NCBI GenBank assembly: GCA_047967505.1
Contig: CM106538.1
Source of the DNA: Dipteris shenzhenensis
Taxonomy: Eukaryota; Polypodiophyta; Polypodiopsida; Gleicheniales
Direction: 5' to 3' (one strand)
Length of the DNA stretch: 64,000 nt
The translations under genes and the position numbers were made by a program. Shown here in pieces: positions 55,390 through 64,000 of the stretch; position 1 is the first letter of the stretch, and each line of letters begins with the position of its first letter. The notes below the pieces were generated by a model that searched no databases, was not told the origin of the DNA, and saw only the letters and a list, made by a program, of their open reading frames with translations.

Positions 55390-57802
55390 TAAGCCCGTAA
55401 GCTTGCATGCGGCAATGATCCAAGTAGGCTAAAGGTCGATTGCAAAGGTGAGCACAGCGTGAGAAATTCCGTCACAGGTGTGTGGTATGCAAGAGGAAAT
55501 CACAAGGCTATTGACACGGCATTTGCGACAGACTGCAATGCAATAAAGGGCAGATGCGATCAAGTCTGAGCGACATGCTACAGGTAGACGATAGATTTCA
55601 AACTCCGACAAATGGTCAAGACAGTCCTTGCACGAACAGTCCCACGTCAGATGGATTTTCGCATGCCTAGCCCCTGTAGGAGCTATTGATGAGTGCTAGC
55701 CTGGTCCATGGAGAGAGACTATGGGATCAACTATACAACGAGTTTTGCGATCAATCAAGCGTTACCGTAGAGAGTCTGATGCGTGTAGCTTATGGCCAAA
55801 CGAAGGCGTGGAAAGACAAACACGAGACAACACGCACGTGTAAAGAAATGTTGCCGAAGGTGGTTCGTGAATTTCATGTGGGGCACGGCTCCAACAACAA
55901 GGCATGGCAAACGCAACGTTCAAGAGATGGTGGTCGATAAAACCCGATGGAGTTGCACGATGAAGACTGGCACAAACTCCGAGAGCTTGCATGATTATGA
56001 GACTTGGAGAGGCTCAAAGGAGGCTACGAATCATGACGAGGCTTCGTGCACAAGACACGGAGAACGAAACCATTAGAACTTCAAGTTTGAAGATTTGCTT
56101 TTGGAGGTCTAGATGTCTGTGTTGAAGCAAGTTTGAGTTAAGCCTTGGCGACATTGAGATTTCTCTTGTTCAATATAAGAATAAGTTGCAAGTATCTTCA
56201 CCAAACCACTCTCCTTTGACAAATCAAGCTTCCTGTAACCACTTCGCATTCTCCAAAACCAAGGACAACTTAAGAGAGAAGTAAAAGTTTTAGTTACAAA
56301 GAGTCGTACGTACTCTTTTGTTGACTCTTTAAAAATGTTTCGTCTCTATTAACTCTATTACCATAATGAAACTTCTTATTTTCAAAAAATCCAAAATATA
56401 TTTTGTAAAGCACTCTACTAATGCAAGTTGAGAGCAAGTGTTGAAAAGGGTGTAAACTGGGTTTATCAAATAAACATTAACCCAATTCCTAAGGGGGTGA
56501 CCATGTCTATATGTCAATTTCTTTGTAATACAATATAGTGCATAGTTAGTCATCTTGTGTACTCTTGCAACAAAGATCAACATTTGACTATCTTGTTTTG
56601 AAACTATAGATCCCTCGTAAGACTTTTATAAGAAGTTTATAAACCTCTCTGACTTTAATAAAAATGTCCCACGATGTTGCAACAGAAGTTAAAATTGCTC
56701 ATTTTCCAAGCTAGATCCAACCATACCAAATTTGTGATCCAATTTGAAGACTTAAGTTTTGGACCTCTATGAGGTGAACATCATGGTGCCGGAGGGTGGG
56801 TTACTTATTGAATCTTCTTATGGCCTTTTAATGTGAGCATGAATTCAAATGTGTAAGAATCAATCCACGCCACAATGATCAAAGAATGGCAATGCCGCAC
56901 TAAAGTGATCAAGAAATGTCTTAATCTAGAACTACAAGCTCAAGTGCCCCTAGCTATTAATGATCACATGCCTCAACTCAACTTTAGCCCCAACCACCAC
57001 ATCCGTTCAATGACACAAAGAGACTCTATCGATATGAAAACACACTTGAAGGTTGCTATGTGAGTCACTTCAAAATAACCGTCAACAATGGATTCTTGAA
57101 AGGTGTAAATTCTTTAACAAAACACCATGAGTTGCTTCAAAATAACAGTCAGCAACAAATTCATAAAAGCTGTCAATTCTCCGTATGAAATACACCGATT
57201 CAAATAGCATCCTATCGTAAGGTGTGGACGAGAAAAACAATTGTAAAGAACTCAAACCCTCAAACATGCCTAATACCGAAAGAGGAGCAACCAAAGCAAG
57301 TAGAGTGGAATTGTTCACCGTAAAGAGCACTCACCGAGCGGAAATAGGCTTTGAAGCTCCCCGCTTTTATTTTTTGATCTCACCTTCAATTATTATGAGC
57401 ATACCAGAAGCAGAATGCAATAAATACTACATAGAACAGAGTGAACTTTCTTCATTATTTATCTAGCCTTATAGGCCTTGTGAATAAGTTCATTGATTGA
57501 ATTCCTAAATCGCACTCTTATGTGTACAAAGATGAGCCAGCCTAAAACAAGCTCCTAGAATTTCAAAAATGAAGATTCATACCTCTGCAATTTGGGAAGG
57601 GCTCCTCCCAGAACAAGCAACCCTCTCTAATGTACCTCATCTACAATCTTCCATTTGTAGTCGTGCTTTCCACACTGGAAAATATACTTTTACAAGTATA
57701 TTATATTTGGAAAAATAGAGAGGAGCCTAACTTTCTGTGGAAGTGAGTGAGACAAGGAAGAAACTTGATGGAATATTTGGCTGTGAAGTAAATTTAATCA
57801 AT
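55390..57802. other. No feature recognised
   Basis: Unique-looking DNA with short ORFs lacking motifs. The right part (from about 57600) probably contains the 3' UTR of the PurM gene. No polyadenylation signal was assigned. Confidence 0.45.
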
Positions 57803-58522
57803 CTATTGGTTGTAAGTAACCCCTTGCCCCTTAACAACGTGGCCTATCTTGTAGACTTTCATGTCTCCCTCCCTGGCCAGTATGGCGTCTGCTGATTCAG
57901 GACTAACTACAACTACCATACCAATGCCCATGTTAAAGGTCCTCCTCATCTCAGCATCTTTTATACCACCTGTCTGCAGAGTCAAAAAATGTTTCATACA
58001 AAACCAGTGAGCATTTTATCTCTAGTCAACTACAAATCATAAATGTGTCAGCCATACTTGCCTTCTCTATCCATTTAAATATGGGAGGCACATTCCATGA
58101 ACCTAAGGTCACAAATGCTCCAAGACCTTCAGGGAAAATGCGAGGAATGTTATCTGTTAAGCCACCTCCAGTAATATGAGCAAGGCCTTTCACTTCTCCT
58201 CTGCTCATAAGGTCCAAAACCTGAGAGAAATCAAACTTTAGCCTTGACCATCCAATACTTCCGAGTCTCTTCTGACAATTGAGAATAGCTACTTTGATCC
58301 AAAATTATTCCCCTCATTAACCGTTCTTATGTGCTCACTCATCAATATTACAAATTTTGACATGCACATGCCAAATACTGAGGACACACAGTAGCCTTAA
58401 GGATGAGACTGTACCTGCTTTACATAAATAATTGTAGGGGCCATCAAGGCCTCACCTAAGGTAGTTGTGCCGTCGGAATCTTGCAATGGGTCAGTAAGTG
58501 AAGCCCCACTATCAGCAAGAAC
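57803..58522 (-). CDS. PUR5: AIR synthetase (phosphoribosylformylglycinamidine cyclo-ligase), last three exons
   Basis: Catalyses the ATP-dependent closure of FGAM to AIR, the fifth step of de novo purine synthesis; plastid-located in plants. Exons on the minus strand: 58415-58522 ('LADSGASLTDPL', 'LGEALMAPTIIYVKQ'), 58062-58220 ('GEVKGLAHITGGGLTDNIPR', 'VPPIFKWIEK') and 57803-57973 ('KDAEMRRTFNMGIGMVVVVS' to TAG). Together they give 145 residues, the C-terminal AIRS_C domain with its Gly-rich HITGGG block. Intron 58221-58414 is GT-AG. Intron 57974-58061 (88 bp) has a GC donor (AAG|GCAAGT). About 200-300 N-terminal residues with ATP-binding parts are not in the window; retroelements occupy the upstream side. 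Confidence 0.92.
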
Positions 58523-58867
58523 CCTGTATATTTGTATCCAGTGTAAGAAACCCAAACAATCTTAATTCCCCCAATACACACAGTGAAGTTCAGCACACTT
58601 AACAATACAGGCCAAGAAAATTATAATCAGGACTGCAGAAACCATTGCATAAATTTGGCTATGCTGTTACTCTCTCTACGTTGTTACACTTGCTCCCCTC
58701 TTGATAATTTGTTAACACTTGAAATAAATATACATAGTAATCACAAACCAAAAAGAAAACCATTACAAAAGAGTGCACTCACTGATATCCAACAAAGATT
58801 GCTCCCTTTTTATTCATTGATCTATGGATCACTTCATGCATATCATGCCTTCAAGACCAGCTAGCCC

Positions 58868-59140
58868 GTTTATCAAACATATACCTTTGTAAGACTAATC
58901 ATACAAATTTAGATTTTTTGTTGTTCTAAAGAACAAAAATTCTACACAGAAAATAAAAGAGAAAATGAAAGAGAAGAAAAAAGAGGTAAACAAAACTTTT
59001 ATGAAAAACAAAAGGAAGACATGCTTAGCAAGCAAAGAAACACTCATGTCGTCATCAGTACCCAAGCATAAGCATCTATACTGGGTTTCTAACGACCCGT
59101 GGAGTCTCTTGGGAAAACCCGTGCCTGTTTATCAAACATA
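58868..59140. repeat. 245-bp insertion flanked by 14-bp direct repeats
   Basis: GTTTATCAAACATA occurs at 58868-58881 and 59127-59140, flanking 245 bp. A 14-bp duplication is the size made by LINE/SINE-type insertion. The inserted DNA has an A/G-rich middle and no obvious Pol III boxes. On the minus strand it begins AGGCACGGGTTTTCCC. Confidence 0.45.
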
Positions 59141-59559
59141 ATCTCAAAGCTATAGTGGAGTGTGTTTGGCTTCGGAAGCTACTTGCAGATCTTTGTGCAT
59201 GTCAGACTGCTCCTACTGTCATCTTCACTGATAGTCAGATTGCTCCATGCTCGCACAAAGCATATTGAGGTTCACTATCACTATGTCAGAGAGCGATTAT
59301 CAGCAGGTGATATTGAGTTGCCTTATGTTTCCACTGAAGACAACTTGGCAAATCTTTTTACGAAGGCTCTACCTCGAGCTAAGTTTGAGGCTTTTCGGCA
59401 AGCTTTAAGCTTAGTACCTTTTGTAACTTGATTTGTTATACTCTGTACAGTCATATGTTACTATATCCGTACAGGACAAACATGTGCAACCATGACATTA
59501 GATATTTAGGTATCCTGAGCCATGTCCAAGATACTTCAGCCCATACCTGGAGGGGGGTT
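59141..59559 (+). pseudogene. Copia-5 RNase H C-terminal fragment and polypurine tract
   Basis: Plus-strand text 'QTAPTVIFTDSQIA' followed by a frame change and 'HARTKHIEVHYHYVRERLSA' and 'DNLANLFTKALPRAKFEAF' is the 3' half of copia RNase H, ending in TGA at 59429-59431. A small deletion removes the codons between the two blocks. A purine tract (CTGGAGGGGGG, 59547-59557) precedes the LTR. It points opposite to Copia-4 next door. Confidence 0.85.
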
Positions 59560-59824
59560 TGTAGGCCATCCTATGGACTATCCATAGATGCCACTCATTC
59601 CTTGGTATGTGCCTTGTAGGCGTAGTGATAGTCAGTTAGGCCTATTGATACAGTTAGTACAGTACCACCTAGGTCAGTTAGGACACTTAATCCAGTTAGG
59701 ATAGCTAGTCCTAGGGTTTTGTTATGTTGGCTCTCCCTTGAGCCTCCACTCTCAGTTTTACAGCAATCTATTACAGCATCTCGTTTTTCTCCTTCTTGCT
59801 TCCATTGCTTGTCATAGCCAACAA
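59560..59824 (+). repeat. Copia-5 3' LTR
   Basis: 265 bp from TGTAGGCCATCC to ATAGCCAACA, placed by the polypurine tract on the left and a terminal CA on the right. No second copy in the window, so the right edge is provisional. Confidence 0.6.
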
Positions 59825-59940
59825 GTCCATGGTTTTTATTTAGACCTACCAAAGGGTCTCCCTAACTTAAGGGAACCCGTACATTGAGTATAGATTGAAA
59901 GTCTCACTAGACCCCTTTTAAGGGGTCCCCTTCTTGGACC

Positions 59941-60429
59941 TAACCCCGTCACAATGCCATGACCTTGGGGTCATAACAATTGTAGTCAATGAAATTAGCC
60001 ACTCCGTACTCAGCTTCACAGCTAGAAGTAGCAACTGTACTCTGCTTCTTGCTGAACCAAGAAACACATGCAGTACCAAGCATAAAATAATTGCCACTGT
60101 GTCACACGAGTGTCCGAACAACCAGCCCAATCACTATCAGTGAATCCATGCATGACAAGTGAAGTATCAGCCCCATAAAAGAAGGCCTAAATGCTGAGGG
60201 CCTTTGAGATATCTGAAAACACACTTCACGGCATGCCAATGGTGCATAGATGAATTGTGCATATATATGTTCAACTGTGAGACAGCATACTGTAGATCAG
60301 GTCTCGTATGGTATAGATAAATCAAACAACCAACTACCTGCTGATAGAGAGAGACATCGCATGTACCGCTACCCCTCAGAACAGAAGCGAAAACCAGTCT
60401 CTAATGGTGTGGATGCTGGCTTGCCATCC
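59941..60429 (-). pseudogene. Copia-4 RNase H start
   Basis: The minus strand reads 'HGFTDSDWAGCSDTRVTQW', with the first catalytic Asp, then 'QQEAEYSC' in a disturbed frame, where STxEAEY is expected. It breaks off before the KHIEV block. The RNase H tail and 3' LTR are missing. Confidence 0.72.
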
Positions 60430-61094
60430 TCAAACTGAAAAACACTGCAAAAGCTGTCCAATGTACTTGGATTGTGACATCAAAATGCCCCCCTCACTGC
60501 CAACAAATTGGATGCCCAGATAGTAGTGCAGAAGACCAAGATCAGAGATAGCAAATGTCTGCTGCAAATCAAGTTTAAAATCTGCAATTTGCTGAGCATG
60601 TGTCCCAGTCACAAGCATATCATCCACATAAAGCAAATTTGTCCCACGCTTGCCAATGTAAAGGATAGCCTTTGTAGGGCTGTTCTGAAAGCCAAGTGTG
60701 AGCAAATGAGTATGAATCCTTGAATACTAAGACCAAGGTGCCTGCTTCAATCCATAGAGGGTCTTTTTCAAGCGGCATATTTTGCTTTAAAACCTTCAAC
60801 CTCAAAGCCAAGAGGTTGGGAAACATAGACCTCTTCCTGCAAATGCCCATGAAGGAAAGCTGTCTTCATATCGAGCTCATGTATCTGCCAATGAAAGTGG
60901 GCAGCAAAGGCAATAACAATGCAAATGTTAGTGATCCTGGAAGTGGGAGCAAAAGTCTCCTCAAAGTCAATGCCATGCTGCTGAGCATAGCCCTTAGCAA
61001 CAAGACGAGCTTTGTAACGGTCCACTGAACCATCAGCTTTTCGTTTGATTTTGTAAACCCACTTAGTTCCAATGGCATTCTTGCCAGGAGGCAA
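60430..61094 (-). pseudogene. Copia-4 reverse transcriptase
   Basis: 61094-60768 has '[20 protein letters not shown]' and '[20 protein letters not shown]' and '[20 protein letters not shown]'. A frameshift near 60775 follows, and 60430-60705 has the active-site 'LLYVDDMLVTGT' and 'LGLLHYYLGIQFVGSEGGIL'. Catalytic aspartates are retained, but the frame is broken twice. Confidence 0.88.
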
Positions 61095-61149
61095 ATCACT
61101 ACAACTCCCAAGTGTTATTCTGATGGATAGAATCCAATTCAGCTTGCAT

Positions 61150-61895
61150 GGCCTTCATCCAACAATCATTCTAAAAGGCATCTTGATGACATAAGGATTC
61201 CTCATTGCATGCTGTAGCAACCAAAGCATGAGCAACAAAACTAGCATGCTCTTTCCGGACAGCTGCTCTCGTATGGGCTGGTAGAGGTGTATTCTTTCAA
61301 GGAGCCAACGGGGTACCTTTGGGCTCCTAGATTTCTGCTCCTTCCAGGTCAAGAGCCCTGTACAAATGATCCTGATCAATGAGAGGCATATCAAGCTGAA
61401 TTTCTGGCTGCACATGTGGCTGCAGATGACCAACAGATGGAGGAGGTACTACCTCAAATGGAGCATCATCCCGAGCATCGAATGGAAACAAAGGCATCAA
61501 GCTGTCAAATATGTCGGGGGCATCAACAACAGGCTGTTTTTGACAGTCCAGCAAAGACATAGTGGAAGATTCATCAAACACAACATCCCGACTGACAAAA
61601 CACTTGCCCGTGTGGGGCTGATATAACTTATAGTCCTTGCTTTCTGAACTATATCCAATAAAAATACACTTGACATCTTTATCATCCAACTTAGTGCGTT
61701 TCTGTGAAGGCACATGAGCATAAGCTAAGCATCCAAAAGTCCTCGTGGGAAATGCAAGGCTTATGACCCGTCCAAGCCTCATAAGGTGTGATAGTCTGCA
61801 ATGCCTTTGTAGGACATCTATTCAAGATGTAATTTGCACACATGACCGCATCCAACCATAACTTATCAGGCAAATGTTTGCCTTTCAACAAAATT
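61150..61895 (-). pseudogene. Copia-4 integrase, C-terminal part
   Basis: 'KHLPDKLWLDAVMCANYILN' and 'RCPTKALQTITPYEAW', then in 61327-61782 'FGCLAYAHVPSQKRTKLDDK' with 'CIFIGYSSESKDY' and 'FVSRDVVFDES'. The zinc finger and DDE core are missing, so pre-integrase text runs into this block directly. Confidence 0.85.
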
Positions 61896-61899
61896 AGTA

Positions 61900-62392
61900 T
61901 ATGCCATGATAGAATCAAGAGCAAAGGCATGTGCATCGGCAAGTGCAGCATCATCATCCAAACATCTGTCATAAGCATCAAGTCTATAAAGACCTCTATA
62001 TAATGTGCCAGTCAAAACCATGGTAAAGGCATGTGTAGCATCATACACTGCACACCTAACACCATCAAAAAGAACCTGAAAGCCGCATGTAGCAATGGCT
62101 GAAATAGAAATGAGGTTCTTACGAATGCCTGAAACATAAAGCACATGCTCTAGAGTAACAATACCACCAGAGACAGAAGTAAGAGCAACTTGCCCAATAC
62201 CTTTCACGGTATATAATGCATTATTGGCACATGTGACACTGCCCCCCTGAGATGTAAGCTCCAATGAGCTGAATAACTCTTGCAGGAAATGATGTGCTTG
62301 CTAGCACCACTATCAAAGAACCAAGCATCATGAACCTCTGAAACTGCCATACAAGCATCATGAACATCAGGATTATACTGACACGTAACCAA
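61900..62392 (-). pseudogene. Copia-4 protease and pre-integrase
   Basis: 'HDAWFFDSGASKHIISCKS' keeps the DSGAS active site (about 62290-62330). After a frameshift 'TSQGGSVTCANNALYTVKGI' and 'LEHVLYVSGIRKNLISISAI' are the protease C-terminal half. A stop near 'TNFV' marks the junction of the integrase deletion. Confidence 0.83.
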
Positions 62393-62449
62393 GAAACCCC
62401 AATGCTGGTCTTACCGCAAAATTAGCGGACTCATGTCGATCTTCTACAC

Positions 62450-63415
62450 TAGAAGAACCAGATACTGCAAGACCATACTCTTTCTTCTCCTTTTCAAATG
62501 CTATGTGCTTCCTGCATTCAAAAATATCATGCTCATGTTATCTGCAATAATTACATGTCTTCTTCTTTTTGGTATCCCCTGAAGAAGAGGTACCATGTGA
62601 ATGATCAGCATGGGAATGAGAGGGTTTTCCAGCTGAAACCTTGCCTTTACCTTTGCGTTTGTGATGGGCAGCAAATGCTTGATCACTAGCCATAGAAGGA
62701 TTGCAATTCACACGACTTTGCTCCTCTTGAAGAAGAAGAGCAACCAGTTGGTCAAATGAGAAATGATTGGCATCACCTCCTGCAACCAACCTTCAGGCAA
62801 CCCATCAAGGGTATTAGAAACAAGCTAAGAATCATGCATAATCTCATCAATATTGGCCAAGTGCTCTTTCAAATCCTTCACATTAGTGAGATAGGCATCC
62901 ATGTTACCACCCTCATCAAGCTTCAAATCTTTCAACTGCTTGCCGAGATAGGCAACCCTCACCTCATTCCGCACTTGATACAAAGATGCAAGCTGATCCC
63001 ATGCTTGCTTAGCTATCTTACAAGACCGGATATGAGGGATAATAACCCGTTTCACTGAAAGAGCAATTAAGGCATGTGCTTTGGCATCACGACCATCCCA
63101 CTGAATTAGCTCAAGTGAAGGAGGCAAAGCACCTGTAGCAAGAGGTGCAGGTGTCCTAGAAGTAGCATTAGAACCAGCACTTAAGACCCATCATCTAAAG
63201 ACCCATCACTTGAAGAACCAGAGGCTGTAGGTGTAGCACCAAAAATAACAGTGCGTGTAGGCCTGGCCTCAGAACCTGAAACAATATGCCATAGATTCTT
63301 GGCAACCAAAACATGTCCCATCATGTATGACCACATGGGATAATTGGTGCCATCAAGCTTGTCATCAACCCCAAGGATCCCAAACAAATCATCTTTGCCA
63401 CCAGACATGATGCTG
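62450..63415 (-). pseudogene. Copia-4 gag
   Basis: Starts 'MSGGKDDLFGILGVDDKLDG' then 'TNYPMWSYMMGHVLVAKNLW', the copia gag N-terminus. After a break it reads 'LIALSVKRVIIPHIRSCKIA' and 'QAWDQLASLYQ' (62825-63127), then 'ANHFSFDQLVALLLQEEQSR' (62538-62789). The zinc knuckle 'CNYC' .. 'HEHDIFECRK' is cut by one TAA. The three frames show at least two frameshifts. Confidence 0.85.
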
Positions 63416-63430
63416 AAAAACAAGACAAAT

Positions 63431-63848
63431 GCACCAACTTACAAAGCAAATGAGAGAAAGGCAACCTCTCGAAATCAAGTAACAAAATTCTGCCCAAGTT
63501 TCAAAGCTTATGTCTGCAAGAGACTCTATTGTCCCAAGGTGTACCTGTTGCAAGAAAAAATAACCAAAGGCAACACGAGGCCTTTCCAAAATGCAAATGA
63601 AGCAAAAATTGGAAAGAACCAATGCAACAACGGCTTACCCAATGATGAAGCCCGAAAGGACAGCAGTGAAAGGCTCTGAATGCGAGCAAATGAGGGCTGA
63701 AAATGAGAATTACAGCAAAAGAAAGTGCTCCCACGAGGAGAGCACTAAGAAATGTGGAGGAGAAGTCGCAGCTCGAGGTAAAGGGATGCCACATGAGGAA
63801 GAATGGGCTCAAGGAGTGACTCCAGATCACTTCAACATGCTCCAAAAA
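63431..63848 (-). other. Probable Copia-4 leader
   Basis: Non-coding DNA just upstream of gag on the minus strand. I found no Met-tRNA primer site (TGGTATCAGAGC) in it, so the LTR would lie outside the window or is lost. Confidence 0.4.
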
Positions 63849-63971
63849 GCTCCAACAGCCGGCACGCAGCTCGAGGCAGCTCCAAAATGCTGGCACCCAC
63901 CACGAAACAGCTCCTAAATGCTGGCACACACCCCGAAACAGCTTCAAAATGCTGGCACGCACCCCAAGGCA
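63849..63971. repeat. GC-rich tandem array of four 30-31 bp units
   Basis: Units at 63849, 63879, 63910 and 63941 follow GCT(C/T)C(C/T/A)(A)AATGCTGGCAC..ACC.C(G/A)A...CA. The last three are near-identical, the first is more diverged. It may run past the window edge. Confidence 0.85.
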
Positions 63972-64000
63972 GTCTGTACAGCCCCAAATGTAATTGCTGC

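Larger units (their letters stand above)
59941..63430 (-). mobile_element. Copia-4: Ty1/copia element body without LTRs
   Basis: Reading leftward: gag (63427-62450), protease (62392-61900), integrase C-terminal part (61981-61150), RT (61094-60430) and RNase H start (to about 59990). A deletion removes most of the integrase. No LTR or primer site is seen at either end. The upstream 63430-64000 is likely leader. Family differs from Copia-1/3 and Copia-2. Confidence 0.85.

Noticed and set aside
55686-56076. 84- and 94-codon plus-strand ORFs as a small gene
   Set aside because: Overlapping in two frames with no motif and no support for splicing; left as unannotated DNA.
1-64000. CRISPR arrays, bacterial operons, ribosomal RNA genes
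   Set aside because: Nothing of the kind is visible; repeats here are tandem or LTR-type and the genes are plant-type with introns.

Overview
This is a stretch of nuclear DNA from a land plant with a large, repeat-rich genome. Three things point to a plant: the Ty1/copia, Ty3/gypsy and CACTA (En/Spm) families with plant-type domains (DUF4218, DUF4216, Ptta/En/Spm-like), a VQ-motif gene and a pentatricopeptide-repeat (PPR) fragment, and interstitial CCCTAAA repeats of the Arabidopsis type. I cannot name the species. A fern, a gymnosperm or a large-genome angiosperm would all fit. Only two loci look like host genes: an intronless VQ-motif protein (33232-33918, +) and the last three exons of the purine-biosynthesis gene for AIR synthetase, PurM/PUR5 (57803-58522, -).

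Layout. 1-1878: Gypsy-1 remnant (protease, linker, start of RT), cut by Copia-1. 1879-6179: Copia-1 (+), whose two LTRs do not match each other. 6180-8748 and 13157-13235: a decayed coiled-coil ORF split by Copia-2 (8749-13156, -), which has both LTRs, PBS, PPT and a near-perfect target duplication. 13480-14922: a decayed PPR gene carrying a 582-bp terminal-inverted-repeat element (13965-14546), which itself contains a GC-rich 50-bp-arm foldback. 14923-16140: CACTA-1 transposase fragments fused directly to the PPR remnant. 16140-18400: foldback and short repeats. 18730-19480: LINE endonuclease remnant (-). 19480-25549: mostly non-coding, with CT-rich DNA and a (CA)n tract. 25550-30141: a 4.6-kb non-coding LTR element (LARD-like, -) filled with two families of short tandem repeats. 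33232-33918: VQ gene. 34390-35502: duplications and (CT)n. 35718-40931: CACTA-2, with a Tnp2-like fragment (-) and a TnpA-like gene (+) head to head, and a CACTA terminus at 40931.

43646-47400: Gypsy-2 gag/protease and a Gypsy-3 RNase H fragment (-), then a tRNA-like SINE-type box pair. 47915-51345: Copia-3 (-), a relative of Copia-1 lacking its 3' half. 51885-52075: interstitial telomeric repeats. 52047-55389: Gypsy-4 gag with a possible long LTR (-). 57803-58522: PurM 3' exons. 59141-59824: Copia-5 3' end (+). 59941-63430: Copia-4 (-), ending near a 31-bp GC-rich tandem array at the window edge.

Almost every element is dead through frameshifts, stops or internal deletions, and several proteases have lost the catalytic aspartate or its neighbour. 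The window reads as layered insertions. The parts most worth following up are the LARD-like element with internal iterated repeats, the Copia-1 LTR chimera, the PPR-CACTA fusion with its nested TIR element and hairpin, and the head-to-head CACTA gene pair. Positions, motifs and similarities were read by eye; no alignment or database search was run.
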